A DNA stretch of 64,000 nucleotides from an uncultured bacterium (GTDB taxonomy: Bacteria > Myxococcota_A > Bradymonadia > UBA7976 > VGTA01): assembly GCA_943788935.1 (NCBI GenBank), contig CALSSE010000015.1:248001-312000 (forward strand), read 5' to 3'. Below, piece after piece: positions 7,349 through 16,749 of the stretch. A model generated the notes under the pieces. It made no database searches, was not told the origin of the DNA, and was given only the letters and a program-made list of their open reading frames with translations. The translations under genes were made by a program, and so were the position numbers. Positions within the stretch are counted from its first letter, which is position 1. Every line of letters begins with the position of its first letter.

Positions 7349-8707
7349 ATGCACCTTTCTTCCTCTTTACGCCTGAGCTGTCTTAGCTTGAGTCTTTTAT
7401 GGTTCTCTCTAGGCTGTGATGATGACCCCTCTAATACAACGACGAGTGGGGAGAGCGCTGGCGAGATGGCCGGTGAGATGGCCGGTGAGATGGCCGGTGA
7501 GATGGCCGGTGAGATGGCTGGTGAGATGGCCGGTGAAATGGCCGGTGAGATAGCCGGTGAGATGGCCGGTGAAGCGGCTGGTGAAGCAGCCGGTGAAGAG
7601 AGCGGACCGACATGTGATGCTTGTGAGAGTGATGATGACTGTGAGCGAGGTGAGTCTTGCATAGCTATGGATGGTGATGAGACGGTTAAATTCTGCTTCT
7701 CCCCTTGCTTTGATGACGGTACCTGCGCTGAAGAAGGGTACCAGTGCACTACACTCTCTCATGAAGAGAGCCTCTATATTTGCGCCCCATCAAGCGGCTG
7801 TGACTTCTGCTATGATCTCGATGGAGATGGTTATGGAATGGGTCCCAGTTGCGAGGCTATAGACTGTGATGATGAGTCGGCTGAGATTAATCGAGGTATG
7901 GCTGATGATGTCTGTGATGGGGTCGATAATGACTGTAATGGTCTAGTTGACGATGAGTACCCGGGGATCTGCCCTGCTCCTAATTGGCGAGTCGTTAATG
8001 AGACCGCTCTTGGTGATCGTTGGGCGATCTATGAGATGGTCTTTTACAGCGACTCAGAGTGTACTGCGCCATTACAAGGACAAATCGAGATGCCTTTCTC
8101 CTCTGTTGAGGATCCTGACTTAGAGGCCCTCTTGCACGATGGAGTGATTGATCCAACCGAGGGGTTACCATGGCTTGGCGCTGTTTTAGAGGGCGCCATG
8201 GCTAACGCCTCATTCGCTGGATATTCCTTCGCCGCTGATGTTGAAGTCGGGTGTGTGGATCTCTTCCAGACCGAAGATGAAGCTCAGCGTCAAGAGAGCC
8301 TCCGCTTACAGAGCGGGTTCTCCGGTGAATGGTCGAGTAACACTCTCATGGTTGGTGTTGAGCAGCGGATTGAGGGGGGACAGAGCTTCACCCGATTCGT
8401 GCCCTCTATTTGTGGTGATGGACTAGTCGCCCCTAATGAGCAGTGTGATACTGAGGCTCTCTATTGTGTCGCCTGTGAGATTACTTACGCTGCCGACGGA
8501 GAGGTCTGCGTGATGGCTGAGCAGGAGATCGCGCTCTGTGAAGAGGGCGTGGTGTGTATGGTGATGGATGGAGAGGGGGTGTGTCAGGCACCACAGATCT
8601 TAATTGAAGAGGAAGAGTGTGACCCAGAGGATGAGACCGCGATTTGTGATGAAGGCTTGACCTGCCTTGAGGGAAATGTAGGCTTTGTTTGCACTCGTGA
8701 GGAATAG
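7349..8707 (+). CDS. Lipoprotein with AGEM repeat linker and MopE-like motif
   Basis: 452 residues from the ATG at 7349, which has AAGGAG eight bases upstream; an upstream in-frame start at 7319 would bury the signal peptide. The lipobox is SLGC (Cys23). Residues ~35-83 are GEMA repeats (12-bp units, 7450-7597). A Cys-rich module with paired cysteines follows ('CDACESDDDCERGESC'). After it comes a MopE-type segment, 'CYDLDGDGYGMG' through 'CDGVDNDCNGLVDDE', which is predicted to bind Ca2+ or Cu. The C-terminal half contains a 'CGDGLVAPNEQCD' motif seen in myxobacterial surface proteins. It is predicted to be a surface-exposed lipoprotein with no recognised catalytic site. Confidence 0.82.
   Translation: MHLSSSLRLSCLSLSLLWFSLGCDDDPSNTTTSGESAGEMAGEMAGEMAGEMAGEMAGEMAGEMAGEIAGEMAGEAAGEAAGEESGPTCDACESDDDCERGESCIAMDGDETVKFCFSPCFDDGTCAEEGYQCTTLSHEESLYICAPSSGCDFCYDLDGDGYGMGPSCEAIDCDDESAEINRGMADDVCDGVDNDCNGLVDDEYPGICPAPNWRVVNETALGDRWAIYEMVFYSDSECTAPLQGQIEMPFSSVEDPDLEALLHDGVIDPTEGLPWLGAVLEGAMANASFAGYSFAADVEVGCVDLFQTEDEAQRQESLRLQSGFSGEWSSNTLMVGVEQRIEGGQSFTRFVPSICGDGLVAPNEQCDTEALYCVACEITYAADGEVCVMAEQEIALCEEGVVCMVMDGEGVCQAPQILIEEEECDPEDETAICDEGLTCLEGNVGFVCTREE
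7450..7597. repeat. 12-bp tandem repeats encoding AGEM
   Basis: About twelve 12-bp units (consensus gagatggccggt) encode GEMA repeats after the lipobox. The same unit recurs in the separate lipoprotein gene at 11275-11405. Confidence 0.92.
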
Positions 8708-8879
8708 AGGGCGCTCAGCGATAGGGAGATATACCTATTCAAAGCGAGCGTGATGTTAAGTAATCTGATTGGGAGTTGAGAGGAGGACTTTAGCCTCTCG
8801 AGCTTTTGTCAGACTTGGCTCAACGCTCTATGGACAAGATAGGTATATTAGATGGGTCAACGATGCAGAGACTGATAAG

Positions 8880-11147
8880 ATGAGACTGAGTGAGACGGTA
8901 AGAGGGATCGCCTCGCCGAGATTTACTGAAGTCCATCTGATCACCACATTTATGTTTAGTGTAATGATCATCAGTCTCATTACTCTCATTACTCTCATTA
9001 CTCTCGTTGATCCCTCTCCTTCCTGGGCAGAGGAGAATGAAGACACAACAGTGATCGGTCATCGTCATCGTCAGCCGGTTTTGAAAGACCGAGCGACGAG
9101 CTCGGTGGGAGAGGCAGAGGTGAGGGAGGGAGTCACTCGCTCAACACCAGAAGCCCTCGGAGATGAAGTTGGTGCATATGTCCAACAAACAGCCCATGGT
9201 CAAGGCTCTGTGTATTTGAGGGGACGAACGGGGAGACATACGCTGTTAATGGTCGATGGTTTCCGATTGAATCACGCTCTCTTTCGTCAAGGACCTAATC
9301 AATATCTCTTTACCATTGACCCTCTCTCGGTTCGAGTGATTGATGTCTTGAGAGGTGGAGGAGCGGTACGGTTAGGCGCTAACGCGCTCGCGGGCTCTAT
9401 TTTGGTAGAGTCTAAACGTCCAACAATTGATCCTTCTAAAGAGGCGGGTCAACCTAATCTAAAGCTGACAGGGATCTACGCGACCGCTGACTTAAGCCGT
9501 GGTGTTCGCGCTGAGGGACAGCAGCAGCTGACCCGTCGATGGGGTATATATCTCAGCGGTGGATGGCTCAAGAGAGAAGAGCTAGAGGCTTCAGGACCTC
9601 TTGAGCGATCACCTGATACCCCTTTAGTGCTTCAACTAGAGAAGAATGTACCACGCTTTAAGGAGGATCAGCGTCTTCAGAGGGGGACAGGGTATAAAGC
9701 GCTCAGCGGAGATATAGTCTCTAGAGTTCGACTCGACCAAGGCGATTGGATTCTCGCCGCTCGTCTCTTCAGACAATATGACTCTCCTCGCACTGATCAA
9801 TGCCCTCCACCGGAGGCTCCTGAGACGTGGTGTCTTAATTATGACGAACAGTTTCGAACACATATCTACTCCCGAATAGAGACCAAAACAGAGAATCATT
9901 GGGCGAGAGAGATATGGGCAGGGGTGAGCTTTCAGCGTCAGCATGAGAGACGCACCAATGATCGTGAGAATTATCTCAATGTGGGCCGAGATAGCGTCAA
10001 TGTATGGGAAGGGAGAGGGAGAGCATCAACCTCTTCATGGACCGGAGATATGGGAGAGCTCTCGCTCAGTTATGGTCTTGATGCGACGATAGAGTCTGTG
10101 AGCTCTAAAGCATGGGACACCCTCGTGCGTTCTGAGATCACTCGGGAGCAGAGTCGTGGTCAATATATTGAAGGGAGCGCTTACTCAAGAGCAGGAGGGT
10201 GGTCAGAGCTGAATTGGCAGAGGGGAGCTTTACGGGTGAGAGGAGGGGCGAGACTCAGCTATGCTTACGCAGACTCTCCCAAAGATCTAGCGACGGAGAC
10301 CGAGGCGATCAATCGGTCTTGGAGAGGGCTCACTCTTGGCGGAGGTGCAACATGGAGAGTCTCTAAACAATGGCGGTTGACCTTGAACTTGGAGGAGGGG
10401 TTCGCTCCACCAAACCTAGATGACCTCACCGCTAGACAGCTCACTGGTCAAGGATATCAGATCGAGAATCCTGCGCTTGAAGCCGAATCATCATTGACCA
10501 CAGAGCTCGGTCTTCAATTTCGAGGGCGTTGGCCTCGAAGAGGAGAGGCTGTTGAGCTAGAAGTAGAGATATGGGGGTTCGCTATGCAGCTTTATGATGG
10601 GATTGAGCGACGAGACGCTATTTGTCCCATGAGTGAGCGCTCCTGTATCGCCGCTCGCATTTCAACCCCGTTCACTTTAAGTAACCTCAATGAGCCCGCT
10701 CAAGTATACGGTGCAGAGCATCAGGTGGTGTTACGCTTACCCTATCGTCTGAGCCTCTCTGAACATCTCTCTTATGCGGTGAGTGAAGGGCCCTCCCCAC
10801 TCCCTAGTGAAGCGGGTCAGAGGCGAGCTCTCTCACGAACTCCACCCCTTAATGGGGGAGTGAGGGTAAGGTGGGATAGCCCTCAGAGCACCTTTTACAC
10901 CCAAGCGGGCGTTCGTTGGGCGAGCGCTCAAGACCGACTCTCTTTTGGTGACGAAATAGATCATCGTATCCCTTATGGCGGTACTCCTCGATATACCGTT
11001 TACCATGCTCAGCTCGGTATACGGGAAGGTCCATGGGAGCTGAACATTAACATAGAGAATCTCACTGATGTCGCTTATCGAGTCCATGGTTCAAGCGTTA
11101 ATGGCGCCGCGAGAGGCCTTTCTCTATTTTTTAGTTATTCTCTTTAA
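8880..11147 (+). CDS. TonB-dependent outer-membrane receptor
   Basis: 755 residues from the ATG at 8880. The frame is also open from a TTG at 8769, but that would place ~60 residues before the hydrophobic signal segment. The signal core (MFSVMIISLITLITLITLV...SWA) includes a 9-bp DNA triplication. The plug domain follows: 'GQGSVYLRGRTGRHTLLMVD', 'GPNQYLFTIDPLSVRVIDVL', 'AVRLGANALAGSILVESKRP'. The remaining ~550 residues are beta-strand-rich barrel with a terminal 'NLTDVAYRVHGSSVNGAARG' element typical of TonB-dependent receptors. It should import a large or chelated substrate (siderophore, haem, cobalamin or glycan) across the outer membrane; the ligand is not evident. A lipoprotein gene follows 33 bp downstream and may be its partner. 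Confidence 0.9.
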   Translation: MRLSETVRGIASPRFTEVHLITTFMFSVMIISLITLITLITLVDPSPSWAEENEDTTVIGHRHRQPVLKDRATSSVGEAEVREGVTRSTPEALGDEVGAYVQQTAHGQGSVYLRGRTGRHTLLMVDGFRLNHALFRQGPNQYLFTIDPLSVRVIDVLRGGGAVRLGANALAGSILVESKRPTIDPSKEAGQPNLKLTGIYATADLSRGVRAEGQQQLTRRWGIYLSGGWLKREELEASGPLERSPDTPLVLQLEKNVPRFKEDQRLQRGTGYKALSGDIVSRVRLDQGDWILAARLFRQYDSPRTDQCPPPEAPETWCLNYDEQFRTHIYSRIETKTENHWAREIWAGVSFQRQHERRTNDRENYLNVGRDSVNVWEGRGRASTSSWTGDMGELSLSYGLDATIESVSSKAWDTLVRSEITREQSRGQYIEGSAYSRAGGWSELNWQRGALRVRGGARLSYAYADSPKDLATETEAINRSWRGLTLGGGATWRVSKQWRLTLNLEEGFAPPNLDDLTARQLTGQGYQIENPALEAESSLTTELGLQFRGRWPRRGEAVELEVEIWGFAMQLYDGIERRDAICPMSERSCIAARISTPFTLSNLNEPAQVYGAEHQVVLRLPYRLSLSEHLSYAVSEGPSPLPSEAGQRRALSRTPPLNGGVRVRWDSPQSTFYTQAGVRWASAQDRLSFGDEIDHRIPYGGTPRYTVYHAQLGIREGPWELNINIENLTDVAYRVHGSSVNGAARGLSLFFSYSL

Positions 11148-11180
11148 TTTCTACCCCCATTATTGGTGAAAGAGTTGATC

Positions 11181-12347
11181 ATGATTAGGTTAACCCAAGC
11201 ATCATCTTTGATTCTCATGTGTTGCTTCTGTTTTTTGTTTGCTTGTGAAAAGAGCGATCCCTCTGTGACACCTATAGCGGGTGAGATGGCCGGTGAGATG
11301 GCCGGTGAGATGGCCGGTGAGATGGCCGGTGAGATGGCCGGTGAGATGGCCGGCGAGATAGCCGGCGAGATGGCCGGTGAGATGGCTGGTGAGATGGCCG
11401 GTGAGAGCTGTGAAGCGCTAGAGAGTGATTATCCCTCAGAAGAGTGGCCTATGTGCATCAGCGATAATGGGCGCTACCAACTCGCGGGAGCGAGTATTCC
11501 CTCTAGCGCGGCGCGAGTCGCTGCCTATGAAGCGATCGCTGACCTTTTGTGGCGTAATGATTCGATGAGGGGCGAAGATTTTATCCAAGCAGAGCTCATC
11601 TATGGTGAAGATGGAGGAGTCGGGAGTCGAGTGACTCGTCGTTATGATGCCCATATTACACCTCCCGAAGGAGCGGACTGCTCATCGGCAAATGCTGGTG
11701 ACACTTGGCCAGACTATTGTGTTGGACCCGGGGTGATCGAGCCCCTCATCCTCGATGCCTTCGCAGCAGGTAACAATGGAGAAGAGATGATCGCCAATGC
11801 AGCGAGAGTGAGGGCGGGTCTCTTATGGTTTTTTTATGTGAGCACTTATAAAGAAGCTTACACCTGCGCAGGCAAGGCCGCTGATTGTGATTCTCATTGG
11901 GCATATTGTAATGGAGCAAAACAGCTCAATGAAGAACCAATTGGTCTAGGGGCAGAGGTTAAGGATGCCTCAGAACAAGCTTACGACCAACTCTTTGATG
12001 CTCACTTAGCGGTTCGTTGCTGGCGAGATCTTGACAGCGCTGAAGTGGCCGAAAATGACGATATTTATCGGCAGGTTTTAGGTCAACTCGATCGAACTCT
12101 TGATCAAGGGTATGCGAAGGTTCTTAGCGCTCATCTACGAGCGGCTGCTAGCGCTATCGATGAGAGTGAAGGTATATTGATGACCTTAAGTATTCTAGGT
12201 CCACCCCTCACCCGAGCGGTGCGCGCTCAAGATCTAGAGTTTGATCAAGAGGCATGGAGTGATGCTTGGCGGGGGCTGACCACCGCCGGTGCTTCAGCGA
12301 TCACTGACCTCGCGGATTATTTAGATCGCCTATTCCCCTGTCCATAA
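11181..12347 (+). CDS. Unrecognised lipoprotein with AGEM repeat linker, next to TonB receptor
   Basis: 388 residues from ATG 11181 (AAAGAG nearby); in-frame TTG/GTG starts at 11163/11166 are possible. The lipobox is LFAC (Cys22). Residues ~32-75 are GEMA repeats (11275-11405). The folded part (~310 residues) is predicted mostly helical, with conserved-looking clusters 'AAYEAIADLLWRND', 'YCVGPGVIEPLILDAF' and 'LLWFFYVSTYKEAYTC', followed by 'DCDSHWAYCNG'. I considered imelysin (M75) because of the helical bundle and the neighbouring receptor, but the GxHxxE signature is missing. The short distance to the TonB-dependent receptor suggests co-transcription and a role in capturing the same ligand; this is inference. 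Confidence 0.75.
   Translation: MIRLTQASSLILMCCFCFLFACEKSDPSVTPIAGEMAGEMAGEMAGEMAGEMAGEMAGEIAGEMAGEMAGEMAGESCEALESDYPSEEWPMCISDNGRYQLAGASIPSSAARVAAYEAIADLLWRNDSMRGEDFIQAELIYGEDGGVGSRVTRRYDAHITPPEGADCSSANAGDTWPDYCVGPGVIEPLILDAFAAGNNGEEMIANAARVRAGLLWFFYVSTYKEAYTCAGKAADCDSHWAYCNGAKQLNEEPIGLGAEVKDASEQAYDQLFDAHLAVRCWRDLDSAEVAENDDIYRQVLGQLDRTLDQGYAKVLSAHLRAAASAIDESEGILMTLSILGPPLTRAVRAQDLEFDQEAWSDAWRGLTTAGASAITDLADYLDRLFPCP
11275..11405. repeat. 12-bp tandem repeats encoding AGEM
   Basis: About eleven units of gagatggccggt lie in the lipoprotein linker, the same unit as at 7450-7597 in a gene 4 kb away. Confidence 0.92.
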
Positions 12348-12353
12348 GATGGA

Positions 12354-13694
12354 TCAGACAGAGTGAGGCGCTGTAGCGAGGAGATAGTCTCTCAAGACAG
12401 CGCTATCGGCTTGTAAAGAGAGCTTATTCCCTGTCTCCACTTGTGCGTTGAGTTGGCTCAGTGAAGGAGGGAGAGGAGGAGGCTCACCGATTACAGGGGT
12501 GACGACCTCGGTAAATTTAGCAGGGTGGGCAGTGGCGAGTAAGATCGTTGGTTGCTGCGGAGGATGAATACCGAATGATAAGTGTTGTTGATAGGCCTCA
12601 TATCCGACCGCGCTATGAGGACAGAGAAGATAGCCTCTCTCCTCATAAACTCGCCTGATCGTGTTGAGCGTTGCCTCATCTGAGACGCTATAGCTGTAGA
12701 GATGATTGCTGAGTTGATTACGGTCATGATTGAATAACGCCTCTACTCTCGACCGATTAGAGGGATCTCCTACATCCATTGCATTGGAGGGAGTGAGCGT
12801 TGAGCATTGTGGATAAAAATCGCCGGTGTGGACAAAACGAGTGAAACTGTCATTGCGATTAGTGGCAGCGATGAAGCCGGCTGTCCTGAGTCCTCTACGC
12901 CAAGCGAAGAGCCCCGCTGCGAGATTACCGAGATTACCGGAAGGGATAACATAGAGAGGAGCGATCTCCTCAAGAGAGCCCGCTCGATGACTTTGGAGCC
13001 TGAGCTGTTGGGCGGCCCAAGCATAATAGACGCTCTGCGGTAACCATCGAGCGATATTGATAGAATTGGCAGAGCTCAGCGGTCGTTTCTTTCTTAAGTC
13101 AGCGTCAGCAAGCATCGCTTTGGCCATTCGCTGGCAGTCATCAAAGCTACCGTCCACCTCTAGGGCGGTGATATTACCCCCTAACCCAGTGAGTTGACTC
13201 TCTTGAAGCGGAGAGACCCGACCTTTGGGATAGAGGATAACGACATCAATTCCCTCTACTCCATAAAAACCATGAGCGACCGCGCCTCCGGTATCACCGC
13301 TGGTAGCGACGATAATAGTGAGCGGCTGATGAGAGAGGGCGCTGAGAGTCCGCGACAAGAAGCGCGCTCCCACGTCCTTGAAGGCAGCGGTAGGTCCATG
13401 AAATAACTCTAGAACCCAGAGATGGGGGGAGAGCTGTTTTAGCGGGATGGGGAATTGGAAAGTCTCTTCGCAGATCTTTCGAAGGCTCGAGCGACTAATA
13501 TCCGGAGAGAGCATCGGTTCGAGTAACTGAGCGGCGAGGGATTGAGGAGAGGTTTGAGCGTCAAGTGGGGGTAGGGTGAAGCCATGAGGGATATTCTCTG
13601 GTGAGAATAGACCGCCATCTAGTGCTTGACTTTGGATCACTGCCGCGCTGAATGAGCGAGTCACCTCAGGATCATTTAGACTGTAATAGCGCAT
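12354..13694 (-). CDS. thrC: Threonine synthase
   Basis: 446 residues from ATG 13694 (MRYYSLNDPEVTRSF). GAGGAG lies three to four bases upstream, and this start matches the family N-terminus; the longer open frame reaching 13979 is only the antisense extension inside thrB. It converts O-phospho-L-homoserine to L-threonine with pyridoxal phosphate. Lys106 in 'FHGPTAAFKDVGARF' is the expected PLP lysine. 'VATSGDTGGAVAHGF' and 'SANSINIARWLPQ' are family motifs. The start overlaps the end of thrB by 23 bp, so the two are translationally linked. It is convergent with the 11181 lipoprotein gene, with only 6 bp between stops. Confidence 0.95.
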   Translation of the reverse strand: MRYYSLNDPEVTRSFSAAVIQSQALDGGLFSPENIPHGFTLPPLDAQTSPQSLAAQLLEPMLSPDISRSSLRKICEETFQFPIPLKQLSPHLWVLELFHGPTAAFKDVGARFLSRTLSALSHQPLTIIVATSGDTGGAVAHGFYGVEGIDVVILYPKGRVSPLQESQLTGLGGNITALEVDGSFDDCQRMAKAMLADADLRKKRPLSSANSINIARWLPQSVYYAWAAQQLRLQSHRAGSLEEIAPLYVIPSGNLGNLAAGLFAWRRGLRTAGFIAATNRNDSFTRFVHTGDFYPQCSTLTPSNAMDVGDPSNRSRVEALFNHDRNQLSNHLYSYSVSDEATLNTIRRVYEERGYLLCPHSAVGYEAYQQHLSFGIHPPQQPTILLATAHPAKFTEVVTPVIGEPPPLPPSLSQLNAQVETGNKLSLQADSAVLRDYLLATAPHSV

Positions 13695-14703
13695 AGGCTC
13701 CTCGTTCGGAGATTCGACTGATATAAGTCTCACAAGGGATCTGCAGAGCTGACATCTCCTGATGGAGAGCGTGTTGGACGGTGACCGCGCTTTGATGATC
13801 GAGACAGACCCAAAAAGTTGATGGACCGCTCCCCGAGATCCCTCCTGAGATCGCTCCCGCCTGCTCTGCTGTCGCTCGACAGCGTTGGAGAGCAGGGATA
13901 AGAGGAGAACGAGCGGGACCCACATAGAGGTCATGAAGAGCGAATGCAGCCGCTCTCGCGTCTCTAGCATGGCAGGCATTAATGAAGGTACCCATCCAGC
14001 CGATCGCTTTGCTGACCGTTGAGAGTGGGATATGAGTAGGGAGAACAGCGCGCGCCTCGGCGGTTTTTACTTGTACTTGAGGATGGAGAATGACCAATGT
14101 CCAATCCGGGGCTGGAATGCGGAGCACTTCTCCATTAGGAGAGGAGAGGCTAAGCCCTCCACGAAGCGCAGGGGCGACGTTATCATAGTGTCTCGCTCCG
14201 CTCGCGAGCTCCTCGCCATCGAGCGCGCAGCTTAAGAGCTGCTCTTCTGAGAGAGCCGCTCCTAAGAATGTATTGACTCCGATGGTGGCAGCGACCGCGC
14301 TCGCTGCGCTTGAGCCTATACCACTCCCCGGTAAGATCGATTTCTCAATCGTCAGCTCGATCCCTAAAGGGAGTGATGATGAGCGCTCTTGACCCAATTG
14401 GTCTGTGGCTACGCTTTTAATCGCATCAAGGACCGATAACGCAGAGCGTCCGGCGACATTTAAGTCAGGCGTCATGGGGAGCAGAGAGTGGCTCTCTCGC
14501 CTCTGACCTCGGTGAAGAGTATAGACCTGCTTAATACACACGCCTGATCGGGTGCTCTGCTCGATGATCATCTTCTCTTGAGGAGACTCTAAGGCGAGCC
14601 CGAGGACATCAAACCCTATGTTTAGATTAGCGATAGTCGCTGGAGCGAAAGCGATCACATGTTGCTGGTTGTGACTTGGTCTAGCGACCCTCTGTCCGCT
14701 CAT
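13672..14703 (-). CDS. thrB: Homoserine kinase (GHMP family)
   Basis: 343 residues from ATG 14703, with TTGGAG a few bases upstream; a TTG one codon earlier is the alternative. It phosphorylates L-homoserine to O-phosphohomoserine, the substrate of the overlapping thrC product. GHMP motifs are clear: 'AFAPATIANLNIGFDVLG' at the N-terminus, the phosphate loop 'LPGSGIGSSAASAVAA', and 'GAISGGISGSGPSTF' near the C-terminus. The thrB-thrC pair forms the terminal branch of threonine synthesis in the cytoplasm. A lipoprotein gene lies only 32 bp upstream on the same strand and may be co-transcribed. Confidence 0.95.
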   Translation of the reverse strand: MSGQRVARPSHNQQHVIAFAPATIANLNIGFDVLGLALESPQEKMIIEQSTRSGVCIKQVYTLHRGQRRESHSLLPMTPDLNVAGRSALSVLDAIKSVATDQLGQERSSSLPLGIELTIEKSILPGSGIGSSAASAVAATIGVNTFLGAALSEEQLLSCALDGEELASGARHYDNVAPALRGGLSLSSPNGEVLRIPAPDWTLVILHPQVQVKTAEARAVLPTHIPLSTVSKAIGWMGTFINACHARDARAAAFALHDLYVGPARSPLIPALQRCRATAEQAGAISGGISGSGPSTFWVCLDHQSAVTVQHALHQEMSALQIPCETYISRISERGAYALLQSK

Positions 14704-14735
14704 CAAAACTCCAATCTCTAAGCGATGCCCTTCGC

Positions 14736-16343
14736 CTATAGGGCTTCGAGATTAATCGAATAGGTAGCGCTTGTTCGGGTATAACTGAAGACGGCGATCA
14801 CCGCTGAATCCGTACCGCTGAGCGTCTCTTGATCGGCGGTGCCATTACTACCGTTGACCGGATCGCCGCTCACTTGACCGACATTATATTGCAAGATATC
14901 AATATCAGCCTCAGAATGAGAGAAGGAGATCGTAAAGGTCCAATCCCCTTCAATATCGATTAAGTAATAGTCTGGAGCTTCTGTACAAATCCCTCCTGTG
15001 TGAACACCCGCGGTAATAGGAGCAGCGGTCTCACGACTATCATTGGGTTCAGAAGCCTCTTCCTCTCCTTCAGCGCAAGTTGACTCAAAAGGAGCGGGCA
15101 TGATGTTGGTCCAGTCTTCTTCTGGTTGCTCAGTGATCCGTATAAGGGGGAGGATACCGACTTGGCGATTGAGATCGAGACTGGTGAGAATCGTCATATC
15201 GCTTTTCCGAACGACATAAGCATCGGGGAAGGCGGTGAGCGCAGGAGAGCGACCAAAGAAGCGAGTCAATGGTTGAGTCTCTTTATCGCCTACAAAGAAG
15301 CCATTGGTGGAGCCGAGCATGGTGGAGAGGTGATCGAGGGCGAAGTCACTATCTGCAGGCTCCCCATCTTCATCTTGAACCTCGACATAGACGACAATGC
15401 CTCCAGCCTCTAAAAGCTCATCGCTGAGTTCGCTGACAGCTCGGAGCTGAGCAGGACAGGCGGTACACCATCCGGCGCTGATCATAAAAGTGATGGTCTC
15501 CACCCAATCATAGTCAGGAGAGCAGTAGATCTCTTCCATAGAGAAAGTGCTCATTGAGCCGTCCATCGCTGAGTAAGCTCGGTCCCATTTTACAGGAGGC
15601 AGAACAGTGTTAAGCTCTAAGTCGGTGTTGAAGCTACGACCGGTCGGCTCAGGATATCGACAAGGGATCTCCGCACCCCAAGAGCCAGTAATCTCTTCGC
15701 CGGTACGAGTTTCGACAGTAGCGATGATCTCTATTTGACCTGGATGAAGGATAGTTACCTCTCCCTCAGTGTTTATGCTCGCTGCTTCGGTGTTGCTTAT
15801 CCAAGAGATCTCACCGCTCACCACAGTGTCACTTACATCTTCAACACTCTCATCACTCCACTCAATCTTGGTGCCTAAAGTGAATGTATCGCTAATGTTT
15901 AGTGCTCGCTCTGGGCCAGTGACGACTAAAGCACTCGGCGCGATGACTGCCACTTCAACGCTTACCTCTTGGCCTTGGTAAGTGGCCAGAATCGTAGCGA
16001 CTCCGGCACCAGCGGCACTTACTAAAACTCCTCCTTCTTGCGCTTCAATGGTCGCTACTGATTCATCAGAGCAGCTCCACTCCACGCCGTCGGTGATGAG
16101 CTCTTCATTCCAAGTGAGCGTGAGTGAACCACGGGCCTTGTCAGAGTCTTCTAAGCGCAGAACCTCTTCTAATGTAGAGATAAAGAGCTCTCCCTCGTTA
16201 AGGTTGTTACCTGCGGTTGGCTCATTATTATTAGCGTCTCGCTCTGAAGAATCGACACTAGATTCACAGCCATAGATGTAGAGAGCGCTTGAGATCAGCA
16301 AAGTGTATAGGAGTGCAGTTAATCGTTTTCGGTGTATGCTCAT
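14736..16343 (-). CDS. Lipoprotein with Ig-like, thioredoxin-like and PPC-like domains
   Basis: 535 residues. The signal peptide has lipobox IYGC (Cys26). Residues ~55-215 look like two bacterial Ig-like (BIG2-type) domains ('VATILATYQGQEVSVEVAVI', 'GQIEIIATV'). Residues ~225-425 resemble a thioredoxin/peroxiredoxin-like fold with the redox motif W-C-T-A-C-P at 292-297, preceded by 'VETITFMISAG', and a late 'FPDAYVVRK' strand with the cis-Pro region. The C-terminal ~95 residues resemble a PPC (pre-peptidase) beta-domain: 'PNDSRETAAPITAGVHTGGI', 'DYYLIDIEGDWTFTISFSH'. It is predicted to be a surface or periplasmic thiol-disulfide protein. It lies 32 bp upstream of thrB on the same strand. Confidence 0.78.
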   Translation of the reverse strand: MSIHRKRLTALLYTLLISSALYIYGCESSVDSSERDANNNEPTAGNNLNEGELFISTLEEVLRLEDSDKARGSLTLTWNEELITDGVEWSCSDESVATIEAQEGGVLVSAAGAGVATILATYQGQEVSVEVAVIAPSALVVTGPERALNISDTFTLGTKIEWSDESVEDVSDTVVSGEISWISNTEAASINTEGEVTILHPGQIEIIATVETRTGEEITGSWGAEIPCRYPEPTGRSFNTDLELNTVLPPVKWDRAYSAMDGSMSTFSMEEIYCSPDYDWVETITFMISAGWCTACPAQLRAVSELSDELLEAGGIVVYVEVQDEDGEPADSDFALDHLSTMLGSTNGFFVGDKETQPLTRFFGRSPALTAFPDAYVVRKSDMTILTSLDLNRQVGILPLIRITEQPEEDWTNIMPAPFESTCAEGEEEASEPNDSRETAAPITAGVHTGGICTEAPDYYLIDIEGDWTFTISFSHSEADIDILQYNVGQVSGDPVNGSNGTADQETLSGTDSAVIAVFSYTRTSATYSINLEAL

Positions 16344-16749
16344 AGAGTTTCCATGTAGTTAAAGTCGGCATAGATAGATGGAGTCACCGTAGTGTTTGGG
16401 TTTAACACCATCTGAGGTTATGCTTGCGGTTATGCTTGCGGTTATGCTTGCGGTTATGCTTGTGGTTATGCTTGTGGTTATGCTGGAGAATTGTGTAATT
16501 AAAGTCAAAATACATGTTGTATAATCTATACTTTAGAGCTTTGATTAAAGACTAATAATAAGCCTAGATAGGGCTTAAAGATACAAATATCAGACCGAGG
16601 TAGGTAAATAAAGACAACAAGACTTTAGAGATCGCTCTTTATTTATGGTCATTACTTTGATAAGAAGACCTGCTCCATATATTCAGCAAAGCCTCTGAGT
16701 TACCTACTCAGCCCACTTATATTGCTTATTTAGTTCCGGGAGGTTCCCC
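16344..16749. other. Intergenic region upstream of rpmF
   Basis: 406 bp between divergent genes. It holds a 12-bp tandem array (16416-16485) and an AT-rich stretch from ~16490 to 16640. It probably carries promoters for both the lipoprotein gene (minus) and rpmF (plus); no clear -35/-10 pair could be fixed. No coding remnant was found. Confidence 0.6.
16416..16485. repeat. 12-bp tandem repeat, nearly 6 copies
   Basis: The unit ggttatgcttgc repeats from 16416 (three exact copies, then two with final c>t, then a partial). It is non-coding and sits upstream of the divergent lipoprotein gene. Confidence 0.9.

Noticed and set aside
7409..7762. Minus-strand open frames across the AGEM repeats (Thr/His/Ser-rich)
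   Set aside because: They are produced by the repeat having a period divisible by 3, which keeps all frames open; no start context or family support. The same holds for the frames opposite the GESA, ADEPV and DEEEPRLE repeats.
11181..12347. Imelysin (M75) peptidase
   Set aside because: Helical character and TonB neighbour fit, but the GxHxxE signature is missing.
13695..13979. Long N-terminal extension of threonine synthase
   Set aside because: It lies within thrB in another frame, has no family match, and a perfect GAGGAG-ATG start is present at 13694.
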